A stretch of DNA of 64,000 nucleotides from Polynucleobacter sp. MWH-S4W17. GTDB taxonomy: Bacteria; Pseudomonadota; Gammaproteobacteria; Burkholderiales; Burkholderiaceae. Location of the stretch: contig NZ_CP061295.1 in the NCBI RefSeq assembly GCF_018687535.1, positions 1,488,001 through 1,552,000 of the forward strand. The letters run 5' to 3'. The notes under the pieces were generated by a model. That model did not search any database. It had not been told where the DNA came from and saw nothing but the letters and a program-made list of their open reading frames with translations. Below, piece after piece: positions 27,673-38,547 of the stretch. Positions within the stretch are counted from its first letter, which is position 1. Each line of letters begins with the position of its first letter. The translations under genes were made by a program, and so were the position numbers.

Positions 27673-28692
27673 TTACAAAGGGTTAGCCAAGAAACCAGAA
27701 TTGGCTTCCAACCACTCAATATATCTTCCTACGCCCTGCTCAACATTTAAGAAGGGTTCCGTATAGCCAGCTGCTCTGAGCTTGGTGAGATCGGCTTGAG
27801 TAAAGCACTGGTACTTTCCTCTAAGCGCATCCGGAAATGGAATGTACTCAATGGCTTTTTCTTTAACTAATTCTTGAAGGGTTGCAGGCGCTGCTTTATC
27901 CAGCTTACGCATGGAGTTAGCGACCGCATGGGCTACATCATTAAACGGTTGCGCACGACCACTACCTAAGTTGAAGATGCCACTGATTTCTGGATGATCT
28001 AAGAAGAATAGATTTACTTTGACTACATCTTCAACTGATACAAAATCACGGCTTTGTTCACCAGGACCATAGCCACCGTACTCACCAAACAATTTCACAT
28101 GACCCTTGGCTTTGTATTGGTGGTACTGATGAAAGGCAACCGAAGCCATACGGCCCTTATGTGACTCACGCGGACCATAGACATTGAAGTAACGAAAGCC
28201 AACAACCTGTGCTGTATTTGCCTTTTCTGCAAAACGCTTTCGCATCACTTGATCGAATAAAAACTTGGAGTAGCCATAAATATTAAGCGGCTTCTCGTGC
28301 TCACGGCTCTCTACAAATACATCTGAGCCACCATAGGTAGCCGCAGAAGAGGCATAAAGCAATTGAACCTTTTGCTCAGTACAAATATCTAACAGGTCCA
28401 TGGTGTAGCGATAGTTGTTCGCCATCATGAAAATACCATCTGTTTCCATGGTGTCGGAGCAAGCTCCTTCATGAAACACGGCCCTCACCTTACCAAAACG
28501 ACCACTTCTGAATACCTCTAGAAACTCGTCTTTATCAAGGTAATCAATAATGTCTAAATCAGCAAGATTGCGATACTTGTCTGCAGGACGAAGATCATCT
28601 ACTGCAATGATATTTTTCTCGCCACGCACATTGAGCGCTTGAACAATATTGGCACCAATAAATCCAGCTGCTCCGGTTACGATAATAGTCAC
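27673..28692 (-). CDS. hldD: ADP-L-glycero-D-manno-heptose 6-epimerase
   Basis: HldD makes the heptose donor for the LPS inner core. It is a 339-residue short-chain dehydrogenase with the NADP motif [12 protein letters not shown] at 6-17, the serine SSAATYGG near 116-123, catalytic YGYSK near 140-144, and the heptose-specific [11 protein letters not shown] near 76-86. The start overlaps the hldE stop by 4 bp. Last of four LPS-related genes in the block. Confidence 0.95.
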   Translation of the reverse strand: MTIIVTGAAGFIGANIVQALNVRGEKNIIAVDDLRPADKYRNLADLDIIDYLDKDEFLEVFRSGRFGKVRAVFHEGACSDTMETDGIFMMANNYRYTMDLLDICTEQKVQLLYASSAATYGGSDVFVESREHEKPLNIYGYSKFLFDQVMRKRFAEKANTAQVVGFRYFNVYGPRESHKGRMASVAFHQYHQYKAKGHVKLFGEYGGYGPGEQSRDFVSVEDVVKVNLFFLDHPEISGIFNLGSGRAQPFNDVAHAVANSMRKLDKAAPATLQELVKEKAIEYIPFPDALRGKYQCFTQADLTKLRAAGYTEPFLNVEQGVGRYIEWLEANSGFLANPL

Positions 28693-29624
28693 TGTAATTC
28701 CTCTGAAGTAACGGTTGCAGTTCCCAGCTTACCAACAACGATTCCACCTGCACGGTTTGCAAGCGCCATGGCTTTTTCTAAAGGCCACTTCGCAGCTAAT
28801 GCCACAGCCAATGTTGCGATTACAGTATCACCAGCACCAGAAACATCAAACACCTCACGAGCTTGCGCTTTAACGTGACTCACACCGGATTCGGTATATA
28901 AGCTCATCCCATCCTCAGAGCGTGTTAGCAGCAAGGCTTGTAAGTCAAGGGACTTTCTAAGGTCCTGGGCTTTCTTAGTCAAGTCTTCTTCGCTCATCCA
29001 CTGACCAACCACTTGACGCAATTCACTGCGGTTAGGCGTTAAAACAGTAGCGCCACGATACTTCTCATAATCCTCGCCCTTAGGGTCAACCAAGATCATT
29101 TTATTTTGTGCTCTAGCCTGTTCAATCATATGAGCCACTTGGCCCAATGCGCCTTTGCCGTAATCCGATAGTATTACTACGTCAGCAGCACCAACAAGTT
29201 TTTCAAAACGCTCTAATTTATGTGCAAGTGCTTTTTGACTAGGGGTTTCTTCGAAGTCCAGGCGAATTAACTGCTGCTGACGCGCAATGACGCGTAACTT
29301 CACAATCGTTGGAACATTGGTATCAATTTCTAGTTGACTATCGACACCGCCCGCTTTTAACAACTCAACCACACGTTTACCAGGCTCATCGTTACCAACG
29401 ATACCCAAAATAGTTGCTTTGGCGTCGAGCGCAGCTACATTACGAGCTACGTTGGCAGCACCGCCTAGACGCTCATCAATCTTGCCTACCTGTACCACCG
29501 GCACAGGAGCTTCAGGAGAAATACGATTGGTGTCACCAAACCAGTAGCGATCTAACATGACATCGCCCACCACTAATAAGCGGGCTTTAGAGAACTGTTC
29601 TCGGTTTGCTTTTTCCATTTGCAT
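28689..29624 (-). CDS. rfaE1: D-glycero-beta-D-manno-heptose-7-phosphate kinase (HldE kinase domain)
   Basis: This 311-residue ribokinase-family enzyme phosphorylates heptose-7-phosphate at C1. It has [24 protein letters not shown] near 20-43 and the catalytic [11 protein letters not shown] near 261-271. It is only the kinase half; the adenylyltransferase half (HldC/RfaE2) is not fused, as is usual in betaproteobacteria, and must be elsewhere. Coupled to hldD. Confidence 0.94.
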   Translation of the reverse strand: MQMEKANREQFSKARLLVVGDVMLDRYWFGDTNRISPEAPVPVVQVGKIDERLGGAANVARNVAALDAKATILGIVGNDEPGKRVVELLKAGGVDSQLEIDTNVPTIVKLRVIARQQQLIRLDFEETPSQKALAHKLERFEKLVGAADVVILSDYGKGALGQVAHMIEQARAQNKMILVDPKGEDYEKYRGATVLTPNRSELRQVVGQWMSEEDLTKKAQDLRKSLDLQALLLTRSEDGMSLYTESGVSHVKAQAREVFDVSGAGDTVIATLAVALAAKWPLEKAMALANRAGGIVVGKLGTATVTSEELQ

Positions 29625-29629
29625 CTACT

Positions 29630-30994
29630 TTAATTATGTCTACCAATACCGTGGTACTCAATACCTAATTCTTGCATAGAAGCTGGCTCATAGAGGTTAC
29701 GGCCATCAAAGATGATGGCTCGCTTGAGTTTTTGCATCACTTGCTCAAAATCTGGGCTTCTAAAGGCCTTCCATTCCGTCACAATCACTAGAGCGTCAGC
29801 ACCATCTAGAGCGCTCATGGGGTCATCGGTCATCGATACTTGGGCAAGGCCTGTTGGGTTGCCCTGAAAGTCTACATCCAGGCAATGCTTAGCTTCTGGC
29901 ATGGATACGGGATCATGAGCTACTATGGTAGCCCCGCGTTTAACGAGTTCTTGAATAATCACACGACTAGGCGCTTCGCGCATATCGTCAGTATTGGGTT
30001 TAAAGGCTAAACCCCAGAGTGCAAACTTCATACCATTGAGGTCACTACCAAAGCGCTTTTCGATCTTTTCGACCAAGATGTACTTTTGCAGTTCATTGAC
30101 GGCCTCTACGGCATCGAGGATCTTGAGATCTCGCCCATGCTCTTTAGCGGTTTTGGATAAGGCAGACACGTCCTTAGGGAAGCAGGAGCCGCCATAGCCG
30201 GTACCTGAATACAAAAAGCCATAACCAATACGAGAGTCCGAACCAATACCTTGGCGCACTGCTTCAATATCAGCGCCTACTAAGTCAGCCAAGTTGGCCA
30301 GCTCGTTCATAAAGGAAATGCGGGTAGCCAACATGGCATTAGCTGCGTATTTAGTGAGCTCAGCACTTTTAACATCCATGTAGTAGGTACGCTCATGGTG
30401 ACGATTAAAGGGGGCGTAGAGCTTACGCATCTGTTCTTTGGCGTGCAATCCAGCTGGGGTATTTTCAGTACCGATCACAATGCGGTCGGGACGCATAAAG
30501 TCTTCTACTGCAGCACCTTCTTTGAGGAACTCAGGATTGGAGACTACAGAGCATAACTCAGGAGATAAATTTCTTTTTTCTAATTCTTCGGTAATCGCTG
30601 CACTTACTTTATCGGCAGTACCGACTGGCACAGTCGATTTATCGACAATCACTTTAGGGGTAGTCATGTGACGACCAATATTGCGCGCTGCTGCTACGAC
30701 ATATTGAAGATCAGCTGAGCCATCTTCATCTGGAGGTGTACCTACTGCGATAAATTGAATTTCACCATGAGCAACTGAGGCAGCAATATCAGTAGAGAAC
30801 TGTAAACGACCTGCAGCGCGATTGCGCTCAATCATCTCTTTAAGACCAGGCTCATAAATAGGAACGCCGCCAGAGTTGAGAATCTCGATCTTTTTGGAAT
30901 CGACATCGACACAAAAGACGTTATTACCCTGCTCAGCTAGGCATGCGCCAGTAACAAGGCCTACGTAACCACTACCGATGATGGTGACTTTCAA
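29630..30994 (-). CDS. ugd: UDP-glucose 6-dehydrogenase
   Basis: This 454-residue NAD enzyme oxidises UDP-glucose to UDP-glucuronate for surface polysaccharide or LPS modification. The Rossmann motif is [14 protein letters not shown] at 7-20; the catalytic Cys is in [12 protein letters not shown] near 258-269; and [20 protein letters not shown] near 322-341 is typical. It lies 15 bp after lapB and 5 bp before the heptose kinase gene, inside the LPS group. Confidence 0.95.
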   Translation of the reverse strand: MKVTIIGSGYVGLVTGACLAEQGNNVFCVDVDSKKIEILNSGGVPIYEPGLKEMIERNRAAGRLQFSTDIAASVAHGEIQFIAVGTPPDEDGSADLQYVVAAARNIGRHMTTPKVIVDKSTVPVGTADKVSAAITEELEKRNLSPELCSVVSNPEFLKEGAAVEDFMRPDRIVIGTENTPAGLHAKEQMRKLYAPFNRHHERTYYMDVKSAELTKYAANAMLATRISFMNELANLADLVGADIEAVRQGIGSDSRIGYGFLYSGTGYGGSCFPKDVSALSKTAKEHGRDLKILDAVEAVNELQKYILVEKIEKRFGSDLNGMKFALWGLAFKPNTDDMREAPSRVIIQELVKRGATIVAHDPVSMPEAKHCLDVDFQGNPTGLAQVSMTDDPMSALDGADALVIVTEWKAFRSPDFEQVMQKLKRAIIFDGRNLYEPASMQELGIEYHGIGRHN

Positions 30995-31009
30995 TTTCTC
31001 TCCAAATCT

Positions 31010-32221
31010 TTACATGGAAGGGCCGCTAGGTGCCGCACCCTCACTCCGTCTCGGGGAGTATGCCTCCCAATGATTACAGCCAGGACATTGCCAATAAAAT
31101 CTTCTCGCTCTAAATCCGCAATTACCACAAGTGTAGCGAGCTAGGCTGGTGGTGCGCTGACGCAAAAGATTCAGAATAGACTGTAATTCCAAGAGTCTTT
31201 CTGGGCTGGCACTACCCTCCTCCAATGCAAGGCGAGTTTCAGCCATCTTAGACAAAGCAATCAAAGTCGGCGAATGCTGCATGACATCAGATAACATCGC
31301 ACTTGCTGTCTGTGGACCCCGAATTTTCATGAGGTGCTTATGCACAATATCGAGCAACTCACCAGTGGCTTGAGTTTTTAACAATTCACAGAGGCGATCT
31401 AAGCCCTCGCTCTCTTTATTAACCGCTGCGTGAGCAACCATCCAACGATCAGCCAACAAATGCATATAAGCAGGGTGAGAGCTGGCAATCAGACTCCAAG
31501 CCTCAATCGCTTGAGCAGGGCGATCCATTGCCATCAAATAATCGCCTTGCAAGATCAAAGCGCGTGCATGATTTGGGACAGCCTGTAGAGCACGGTGGAT
31601 TGATTGCTCCGCCTCAACCAAGTCTTTGCGACGTAAAGCCTCTTGACCAAGCTCACAGTGAAATTGAGCAATTTCAGTATGATGCGATTTACCTTGCAGT
31701 CCTTCAAGTTCACTTGCAGCAATGATGGCTTTTTTCCAATCATGCTCAATTTGATACATCTCCAACAAGCTTTCTTTTGCAGGCTCGGCATACTTGCCAT
31801 CACCTACGCGATTTAACGAGGCTTCGGCACGGTCAAGCAAACCTGCGCGCAAAAAGTCCCTACCTAACTCATAGGCAGCATGATCACGATCACGTGGTTT
31901 TAAATCATCGCGATTGGCTAAGTGTTGATGAATGCGAATAGCTCGCTCTGTTTCACCACGACGGCGAAATAAATTACCTAATGAGAAATGCAACTCAATA
32001 GTCTCTGGATCTAACTGGGCAATTTTGACCAAGGTTTCAATCGCTTGATCAGGTTGCTCATTGAGCAAAAGACTCAAACCTTTAAAGGTAGATCGCTGCT
32101 GACGCATGCGCTCACGCTCATCCATGCGGTTTTCAAGACGCAAGTCCCAGCGGGCCGCTAACCAACCGATGCCAAACATGACTGGCAGCAGCAATAACCA
32201 GGGAGTAGCTATCTGAATCAT
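31010..32221 (-). CDS. lapB: LPS assembly regulator LapB (YciM), TPR protein
   Basis: LapB is an inner-membrane anchored TPR protein that steers LpxC to FtsH and so tunes LPS output. The 403-residue protein has one N-terminal membrane helix (5-22), TPR repeats through the middle, and a C-terminal rubredoxin-like metal knuckle (Cys365, Cys368, Cys379, Cys382). In E. coli it follows lapA; here no lapA-like gene sits between ihfB and lapB. Genes for heptose and UDP-glucuronate follow, consistent with an LPS role. Confidence 0.93.
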   Translation of the reverse strand: MIQIATPWLLLLPVMFGIGWLAARWDLRLENRMDERERMRQQRSTFKGLSLLLNEQPDQAIETLVKIAQLDPETIELHFSLGNLFRRRGETERAIRIHQHLANRDDLKPRDRDHAAYELGRDFLRAGLLDRAEASLNRVGDGKYAEPAKESLLEMYQIEHDWKKAIIAASELEGLQGKSHHTEIAQFHCELGQEALRRKDLVEAEQSIHRALQAVPNHARALILQGDYLMAMDRPAQAIEAWSLIASSHPAYMHLLADRWMVAHAAVNKESEGLDRLCELLKTQATGELLDIVHKHLMKIRGPQTASAMLSDVMQHSPTLIALSKMAETRLALEEGSASPERLLELQSILNLLRQRTTSLARYTCGNCGFRARRFYWQCPGCNHWEAYSPRRSEGAAPSGPSM

Positions 32222-32238
32222 AGCGTGCAGAATTTAAA

Positions 32239-32262
32239 TAAAAAAATGGCCCGAATGGACCA
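32239..32262 (-). terminator. candidate terminator between ihfB and lapB
   Basis: On the minus strand TGGTCC pairs with GGGCCA (one G-T pair) around ATTC, followed by seven T. The stem is short, so efficiency may be partial. It stands about 20 bp after the ihfB stop. Confidence 0.55.
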
Positions 32263-32281
32263 CTGAGGTTGAGCCTGAATC

Positions 32282-32626
32282 TTAGGCACCAGAACCCTCT
32301 TTGGGGCCCGCCTGCTTCAACGGCTTGTAATCTACTCGCTCACGCAATTCTTTGCCAGGCTTAAAGTGCGGAACGCGTTTTTCTGGGATCAATACTTTCT
32401 CACCAGACTTTGGATTGCGGCCAGTGCGTGCAGGACGATGGTGAAGTACAAAACTTCCCACGCCGCGCAACTCGATACGCTTGCCCTCAGCCAAAGCATG
32501 AGTCATTGTGTCCAACAAAGTTTTTACCGCTAACTCCACGTCCCTAGGCAAAAGCTGCGGAAACTGTTCCGCGAGGCTCTCCACTAGTTCGGAGCGGGTG
32601 ATTGCTTGTTGCTCTTGATCTGTCAT
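32282..32626 (-). CDS. ihfB: integration host factor beta subunit
   Basis: IhfB forms with IhfA the DNA-bending protein IHF. The 114-residue protein has the standard fold: [16 protein letters not shown] near 10-25, [29 protein letters not shown] near 50-78 with the DNA-intercalating Pro in the arm, and [13 protein letters not shown] short Gly/Lys tail extends past the usual 94 residues. It follows rpsA, the normal order, after a strong terminator-like hairpin. Confidence 0.95.
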   Translation of the reverse strand: MTDQEQQAITRSELVESLAEQFPQLLPRDVELAVKTLLDTMTHALAEGKRIELRGVGSFVLHHRPARTGRNPKSGEKVLIPEKRVPHFKPGKELRERVDYKPLKQAGPKEGSGA

Positions 32627-32637
32627 GATCTATCAAT

Positions 32638-32672
32638 AAAAAATCGCCGCCTTCCTAGTGGAAAGCGGCGAT
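32638..32672 (-). terminator. Rho-independent terminator after rpsA
   Basis: On the minus strand ATCGCCGC pairs with GCGGCGAT, continuing as TTCC/GGAA with a TAGT-type loop (one internal mismatch), and TTTTTT follows. It sits 7 bp after the rpsA stop, so ihfB is probably expressed by read-through or its own promoter. Confidence 0.85.
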
Positions 32673-32678
32673 ATTGAT

Positions 32679-34352
32679 TTAGCCTTGATTGTCCAATTTT
32701 GCTTTTAACAAAGCGCCCAAATTGGTTGTGCCAGACTGCGCATCACCTTGGAGCTTGCTCATTGCATCTTGTTGATCAGAGCTGTCTTTTGCCTTAATTG
32801 AAAGATTGATAACACGTGACTTGCGATCAATATTAATGATCATTGCAGTAACGCTGTCGCCTTCTTTCAATACATTGCGTGCATCTTCAACGCGATCGGT
32901 TGAGATCTCAGAAGCACGTAAGTAAGCTTCAACTTCATCAGCCAAGTGAATTGTTGCACCCTTAGCATCAACAGCCTTCACAGTACCAGTAACGAGGCTA
33001 CCCTTGTCGCTGACAGATGTGTAGTTGTTGAATGGGTCGCCAGACAATTGCTTAATACCGAGAGAGATACGCTCTTTCTCAACATCAATTGCCAATACAG
33101 TGGCTTCAACTTCATCACCTTTTTTGTATTTCTTAACAGCTTCTTCACCTGGCTCATTCCATGAAAGGTCTGAAAGGTGAACTAAACCGTCGATGCCGCC
33201 AGGCAAGCCAATGAACACACCAAAGTCAGTAATAGACTTGATTGCGCCAGTTAACTTATCGCCTTTTTGTTGGGCACGTGAGAACTCTTCCCATGGATTA
33301 GCTTTGCACTGCTTGATGCCCAAGCTGATACGACGCTTGTCTTCATCAATGTCCAGAACCATTACTTCAACTTCAGTTCCTAATGCAGTAGCTTTGCTTG
33401 GAGCAACGTTCTTGTTAGTCCAGTCCATTTCAGAAACGTGTACCAAACCTTCAATACCAGATTCGATTTCAACGAATGCGCCGTAATCAGTCAAGTTAGT
33501 TACTTTGCCGAATAAACGGGTGTTTGGTGGGTAACGACGAGCGATACCAACCCATGGATCATCACCAAGCTGTTTCACGCCGAGTGAAACACGGTTCTTT
33601 TCTTGATCAAACTTCAAAATCTTCGCGGTAACTTCTTGACCAACAGTCAACATCTCACTTGGGTGACGCACACGACGCCATGCCAAGTCAGTGATGTGCA
33701 AGAGGCCATCGATACCGCCCAGGTCAACGAACGCACCGTAATCGGTGATGTTCTTAACGAGGCCAGTAACTACTGCGCCTTCTTTAAGATTAGACATCAA
33801 CTTAGCACGCTCTTCACCTTGGCTAGCTTCAACCACTGCACGACGTGACAACACTACGTTGTTACGCTTACGGTCAAGCTTGATAACCTTGAACTCCATC
33901 GTCTTACCTTCGTAAGGGCTGGTGTCTTTGATTGGACGTGTATCAACGAGTGATCCAGGCAAGAATGCGCGGATACCGTTAACCATTACAGTCAAGCCGC
34001 CTTTAACCTTACCAGTAACAGTACCGGTAACGATCTCCGCTTGCTCAAGCGCTTTTTCCAAGTTCATCCATGATGCCAAGCGTTTCGCTTTATCACGGGA
34101 AAGGATGGTGTCGCCATAGCCGTTCTCAAGAGCGTCAATAGCAACAGAAACGAAATCGCCAGGAGCTACTTCAATCTCGCCAGCGTCGTTATGGAATTCT
34201 TCAACAGGAATAAACGCTTCAGACTTTAAGCCAGCGTTAACAACGACGAAGTTATGGTCGATGCGAAGAACTTCAGCCGAAATAACTTGGCCGGTCTTCA
34301 TATTCGATCGGGTTAATGATTCTTCAAATAATTCTGCAAATGATTCAGACAT
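32679..34352 (-). CDS. rpsA: 30S ribosomal protein S1
   Basis: S1 brings mRNA to the ribosome. The 557-residue protein has six S1 (OB) repeats; recurring phrases such as [22 protein letters not shown] (third) and [23 protein letters not shown] (fifth) mark them. The N-terminal [11 protein letters not shown] helix docks on S2. The mRNA leader contains a long-loop hairpin that could act in control of S1 synthesis. Flanked by cmk and ihfB as in most proteobacteria. Confidence 0.97.
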   Translation of the reverse strand: MSESFAELFEESLTRSNMKTGQVISAEVLRIDHNFVVVNAGLKSEAFIPVEEFHNDAGEIEVAPGDFVSVAIDALENGYGDTILSRDKAKRLASWMNLEKALEQAEIVTGTVTGKVKGGLTVMVNGIRAFLPGSLVDTRPIKDTSPYEGKTMEFKVIKLDRKRNNVVLSRRAVVEASQGEERAKLMSNLKEGAVVTGLVKNITDYGAFVDLGGIDGLLHITDLAWRRVRHPSEMLTVGQEVTAKILKFDQEKNRVSLGVKQLGDDPWVGIARRYPPNTRLFGKVTNLTDYGAFVEIESGIEGLVHVSEMDWTNKNVAPSKATALGTEVEVMVLDIDEDKRRISLGIKQCKANPWEEFSRAQQKGDKLTGAIKSITDFGVFIGLPGGIDGLVHLSDLSWNEPGEEAVKKYKKGDEVEATVLAIDVEKERISLGIKQLSGDPFNNYTSVSDKGSLVTGTVKAVDAKGATIHLADEVEAYLRASEISTDRVEDARNVLKEGDSVTAMIINIDRKSRVINLSIKAKDSSDQQDAMSKLQGDAQSGTTNLGALLKAKLDNQG

Positions 34353-34395
34353 GTGTATTCACTTTGTGCCGCCAGAAGGCCTGACGGGTTAGGTT

Positions 34396-34452
34396 AAAAA
34401 AGTCTTCAAGAAACACGCTAATGAAAAGTCGCGTTGTGGAGTTTCTTAAGAC
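34396..34452 (-). terminator. long-loop hairpin with T-run between cmk and rpsA
   Basis: On the minus strand GTCTTAAGAAAC pairs with GTTTCTTGAAGAC (one bulged base), with a 26-base loop, followed at once by TTTTTT. It is 36 bases after the cmk stop and about 45 bases before rpsA. It may be a terminator for the aro-cmk unit, or an attenuator in the rpsA leader. Confidence 0.6.
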
Positions 34453-34487
34453 ACCAAAACTACTGCTTACAGCCAACTACATACGAA

Positions 34488-35150
34488 CTAGGCGATTGTT
34501 GATTGATACCAATCCAAAACCGTCTTAACTGCTTGATCTATAGATAAATCTGATGTTTCAAGCACTTTCGCACCATCTGCAACTAACAAGGGTGCGGTAC
34601 CTCGACTACTATCTCTGGCATCGCGCTCCTGCAAATCTTGCAGCAAGTCCTCAAGTTTAGCAGAAATTCCCTTAGCTATCAATTGCTTATAGCGACGTTC
34701 GGCTCTGGCAGCTGCCGTTGCAGTCAAGAAAACCTTCAAAACAGCGTCTGGGAATATGACACTTGCCATATCCCTGCCATCGGCTACCAGCCCAGGAGAT
34801 TGGCGAAAACCGCGCTGCAGGCCCACTAAAGCAGATCTCACCTCAGGGTGGACGGCTAAAGCGGAGGCCCTTAATCCTATATTTTCAGTGCGAATAGCAT
34901 CTGTGACATCCTCGCCATTCAGAAAAATCTGCCCATTTTTGAATGAAATCAATAATTTAGGGACTAAAAGTCCAAGTTCTGAGCCATTTTTAACGTCAAT
35001 TCTCTGTTTTTCGCTGGCTAAAGCCACTAAGCGGTAGAGCGCGCCACTATCCAAATAATGAAAGCCCAGCTTTTCTGCAACGAGTGAGGCAATAGTACCT
35101 TTACCAGAGGCGGTAGGTCCGTCAATTGCGATGACTGGTGAAGGACTCAT
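34488..35150 (-). CDS. cmk: cytidylate kinase
   Basis: Cmk phosphorylates CMP and dCMP. The 220-residue enzyme has the P-loop [13 protein letters not shown] at 6-18, the substrate motif [11 protein letters not shown] near 33-43 and [15 protein letters not shown] near 121-135. It lies 14 bp after aroA, the conserved aroA-cmk-rpsA order. Confidence 0.96.
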   Translation of the reverse strand: MSPSPVIAIDGPTASGKGTIASLVAEKLGFHYLDSGALYRLVALASEKQRIDVKNGSELGLLVPKLLISFKNGQIFLNGEDVTDAIRTENIGLRASALAVHPEVRSALVGLQRGFRQSPGLVADGRDMASVIFPDAVLKVFLTATAAARAERRYKQLIAKGISAKLEDLLQDLQERDARDSSRGTAPLLVADGAKVLETSDLSIDQAVKTVLDWYQSTIA

Positions 35151-35164
35151 AAATAGGATTTGGT

Positions 35165-36493
35165 TTAGCTAACTACTTTCGCAAATTCTGCGAAATAGGT
35201 CGGGAAGGTTTTTGCTACGCAATTAGGATCATTGATCTTGAGCGCATTTGGGCCAAATGCAGCAAGTGAGAAACACATGGCCATACGATGGTCATCATAG
35301 GTATCAATACCTTCAATCGGAGACTTCCAGTCACTGGGTAATGCAGGAGCTTGCACAACAATGTAGTCAACACCTTCTTCAACGATTGCACCAACTTTTT
35401 TCAATTCTTTCGCCATTGCCGCAATGCGATCTGTTTCTTTAACGCGCCAGCTAGCAATATTATTTAAACGTGTTGGGCCTTCTGCAAACAATGCAGCCAC
35501 AGCCAAGGTCATCGCTGCATCCGGAATTTCAGTGCAATCAATCGTGATGCCGTTGAGTTTGCCATTGGCATTTTTCACGCCAGACACTTCAATCCAATCT
35601 TCGCCTGCATTAATTTTTGCACCCATCAGCGCAAGCGCATCGGCAAATGCCACATCGCCTTGAATACTATCTTTGCCAACCCCTAATACCTTAACTGGGC
35701 CACCACCTATGGCGCCTAGAGCCAAAAAGTAGGAGGCAGAAGAAGCATCACCCTCTACGGATAACTGACCTGGACTTTTGTAAACCACATCAGAATGTTT
35801 TGCAGGAATAATGAATGACTGCTTATCAGGACAAGCAACCGTTACGCCAAAGCGCGCCATCAACTTCAAAGTGATATCGATATACGGGCGTGAGATGAGC
35901 TCACCAATCACTTCAATACGCACCGGCTCTATCGCAACCAGAGGCAAAGCCATGAGTAATGCAGTTAAGAATTGACTTGATACATCGCCGCGCACTTTAA
36001 CGACATCTTTAATCTGAATCGCTGCTGCTGATATTTTGATCGGTGGATAACCTTCCGCTAATTCATAGTCGATCTTTGCGCCCACTTGACGTAAACCATC
36101 CACCAAATCCCGAATGGGTCTCTCATGCATACGCGCAACACCAGATAAGCGGTAATTGCCACCCTGCATTGCAAGTGCAGCAGTTAAAGGACGAATCGCA
36201 GTGCCAGCATTACCCATAAAGAGGTCTGCGTCCTGTACTGGAAACTTGCCACCACAACCCTCAACGACACATACCTTGTCGTCTTTGTCCGTCACAGATA
36301 AGCCGAGCTGACGCAAAGCATTACGCATTACCTGGGTATCGTCGGCATCCAATAAATTCTTAAGCGTAGTTGTGCCGGAAGAAAGGGCTGCAAGCAATAG
36401 CGCACGATTAGAGATGCTTTTGGAACCAGGCAACACAATCGAGCCTTGCGCTAGCTGAAATGGCCCAATACTAATATCTGGTAAACCGCTCAT
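35165..36493 (-). CDS. aroA: 3-phosphoshikimate 1-carboxyvinyltransferase (EPSP synthase)
   Basis: AroA joins shikimate-3-phosphate and PEP in the chorismate pathway. The 442-residue enzyme shows [18 protein letters not shown] near 21-38, [16 protein letters not shown] near 91-106 and [15 protein letters not shown] near 349-363. Its ATG overlaps the tyrA stop by one base (TAATG), so translation is coupled. Confidence 0.96.
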   Translation of the reverse strand: MSGLPDISIGPFQLAQGSIVLPGSKSISNRALLLAALSSGTTTLKNLLDADDTQVMRNALRQLGLSVTDKDDKVCVVEGCGGKFPVQDADLFMGNAGTAIRPLTAALAMQGGNYRLSGVARMHERPIRDLVDGLRQVGAKIDYELAEGYPPIKISAAAIQIKDVVKVRGDVSSQFLTALLMALPLVAIEPVRIEVIGELISRPYIDITLKLMARFGVTVACPDKQSFIIPAKHSDVVYKSPGQLSVEGDASSASYFLALGAIGGGPVKVLGVGKDSIQGDVAFADALALMGAKINAGEDWIEVSGVKNANGKLNGITIDCTEIPDAAMTLAVAALFAEGPTRLNNIASWRVKETDRIAAMAKELKKVGAIVEEGVDYIVVQAPALPSDWKSPIEGIDTYDDHRMAMCFSLAAFGPNALKINDPNCVAKTFPTYFAEFAKVVS

Positions 36494-37374
36494 TAAAGGA
36501 CGTCCAAGTCTTGACGTGCTTTGCTCGCCTTGTTGAATAATTTTTCCAAACCTGCGCCATCACCTTCAGCAACGAGTTTGCGCATGTGGTTGACGATCAA
36601 TAGATATTGATCTAATTCCTTTAGGATGGCGGTGCGATTACCCAAGCAAATATCGCGCCACATCTCTGGGCTGGATGAAGCAATGCGTGTGAAATCTTTA
36701 AAACCAGCACCAACATGGCTCAACTTTTGCTCAGCATCTTCTGAGTTCACCACGCTAGCCATTAAGGCATATGACAGTAGATGTGGGAGATGAGAAACAG
36801 CAGCGTAAATCGCATCGTGCTGCACGACACCAATCTTTTTCACCTCAGAACCAACAGATTCCCAAAAGCCAGTGATCAAGGCGGTATCTTCAGGTGAGTT
36901 TTCCTGCAAAGGACAAATAATGGCTTGCTTGCCTTGAAATAAATCCGCTTTAGCAGCCGCAGCGCCATGCTGTGCACCTCCTGCAATCGGATGTGCTGGC
37001 ACAAATTGACAAGCCTTCTTGCCCAATACTTCTTTAGCAGCCAGGATGACGTCACCCTTAGTGCTACCAGCATCAGTAATCATGGTGCGAGGCTCAAGAT
37101 GCGGCTCCATCTCCTCAAAGGCAGCGCGCATTTGAGCTACCGGTACGCAAAGCACAATCACATCAGATTGTTTTGCTGCCTCAACCAAATCCACCACACC
37201 ATCAATCGCACCCATCTTTTGCGCTTGCTCTAAATTTTCTTTACTGCGACCAACGCCTAAAACCTGAGTTACTACGCCAGCCCGCTTTAGCGCTAAACCC
37301 AAAGAGGCGCCAATCAAACCAACTCCAACGATGGTGACGGTACCGTAATTGCTTGCTGGATTAATGATGGTCAT
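36493..37374 (-). CDS. tyrA: prephenate dehydrogenase family protein
   Basis: This 293-residue NAD(P) enzyme makes 4-hydroxyphenylpyruvate (or arogenate to tyrosine). The Rossmann motif is [18 protein letters not shown] near 16-33; the active site has STKGD near 103-107 and [13 protein letters not shown] near 122-134, with [13 protein letters not shown] near 182-194. It lacks a chorismate mutase domain, which is instead fused to PheA. Both ends overlap neighbours by one base (TAATG). Confidence 0.92.
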   Translation of the reverse strand: MTIINPASNYGTVTIVGVGLIGASLGLALKRAGVVTQVLGVGRSKENLEQAQKMGAIDGVVDLVEAAKQSDVIVLCVPVAQMRAAFEEMEPHLEPRTMITDAGSTKGDVILAAKEVLGKKACQFVPAHPIAGGAQHGAAAAKADLFQGKQAIICPLQENSPEDTALITGFWESVGSEVKKIGVVQHDAIYAAVSHLPHLLSYALMASVVNSEDAEQKLSHVGAGFKDFTRIASSSPEMWRDICLGNRTAILKELDQYLLIVNHMRKLVAEGDGAGLEKLFNKASKARQDLDVL

Positions 37375-38492
37375 TAGGAAAGTATTTGTTTTAAAGCATC
37401 AATGAATGCTGCATTTTCTTCTGGCAAACCAATCGAGATGCGTAACCACTGTGGCAAACCATAGTTACCCACTGGACGAACGATGATGCCGCGCTTAAGT
37501 AATTCCAAATTAATACGAGTACCAGCTTGGTCATCATCACCCACTTTGACAAGAACAAAGTTGCCTGCAGAGGGCAGATAGCGTAAACCTAGTTCATCGA
37601 AAGCTTTGGTGAGCTGGGTATAGCCAGCGCGATTGAGCTCAAAACCTTGCTGCAAAAATTCTTTGTCCTGAAAGGCTGCAATAGCAGCAGCCTGAGCCAA
37701 ACTATTTACATTAAACGGCTGACGAATTCGATTCAGAAGATCAGTTAAGTGGGGTTGTGCAACGCCATAACCAATGCGCAGACCGGCCAAGCCATAAGCC
37801 TTGGAGAAGCTGCGCGACAAAATCATATTAGGGAAGCGCTTTACCCAAGCAATTGCATCGTAGCGTTGCTCAGGCGTGAGGTACTCGTTATAGGCTTCAT
37901 CAAGTACAACAACTACATTAGACGGAACTGCAACTAAAAAGTCTTCAATCTCTTTAGCCGTCAAATAGCTACCAGTAGGATTATTGGGGTTAGCCACAAA
38001 CACCAACTTCGCCTTGTCGCCAGATGCTTTGATTGCCGCCAACATGGCTGGTAGGTCGTGGCCATAAATATCAGTAGCAGCCACTTCAATTGCCTTGGCG
38101 CCAACAGCCTGGGTAGCCAAAGGATAAACAGCAAAAGCGTGCCTTGAGAAGATCACCTCATCGCCTGCTTGTGCTACTGCACGTGCAGCCAATTCTAAAA
38201 TATCGTTACTGCCATTACCCAAGGTGATCCAATCAGTTGGCACACCCAATCGATCAGCCAAAACATTCTTCAATTCAAAACCATTGGAATCTGGGTAGCG
38301 ACCTAAATCACTCGCAGCCTTAAGCATGGCATCTTGGGCAGACTTAGGCATGCCCAATGGATTTTCATTAGAAGCCAGCTTCACAATTTTTCTTTCATCC
38401 AAACCATACTCGCGCGCAACTTCACTAATAGGTCGCCCACCAACATAAGGGGCAATTGCGTGAATATGTTTTAAGCCAATCTTGGGTGTCAT
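37374..38492 (-). CDS. hisC: histidinol-phosphate / aromatic aminotransferase
   Basis: This 372-residue PLP aminotransferase is of the HisC type. PLP binds Lys231 in SRSFSKAYGLAGLRIGYG, with ANPNNPTG at 167-174 and LDEAYNEY near 198-205. In this position, between pheA and tyrA, it likely transaminates aromatic keto acids as well as imidazoleacetol phosphate, as proposed for such HisC2 copies (inference from context). Confidence 0.9.
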   Translation of the reverse strand: MTPKIGLKHIHAIAPYVGGRPISEVAREYGLDERKIVKLASNENPLGMPKSAQDAMLKAASDLGRYPDSNGFELKNVLADRLGVPTDWITLGNGSNDILELAARAVAQAGDEVIFSRHAFAVYPLATQAVGAKAIEVAATDIYGHDLPAMLAAIKASGDKAKLVFVANPNNPTGSYLTAKEIEDFLVAVPSNVVVVLDEAYNEYLTPEQRYDAIAWVKRFPNMILSRSFSKAYGLAGLRIGYGVAQPHLTDLLNRIRQPFNVNSLAQAAAIAAFQDKEFLQQGFELNRAGYTQLTKAFDELGLRYLPSAGNFVLVKVGDDDQAGTRINLELLKRGIIVRPVGNYGLPQWLRISIGLPEENAAFIDALKQILS

Positions 38493-38547
38493 GCGAGCTT
38501 TACTAATTTATTTACTAATGTCGTAGTTATTTACAGTTAATCTTGGA

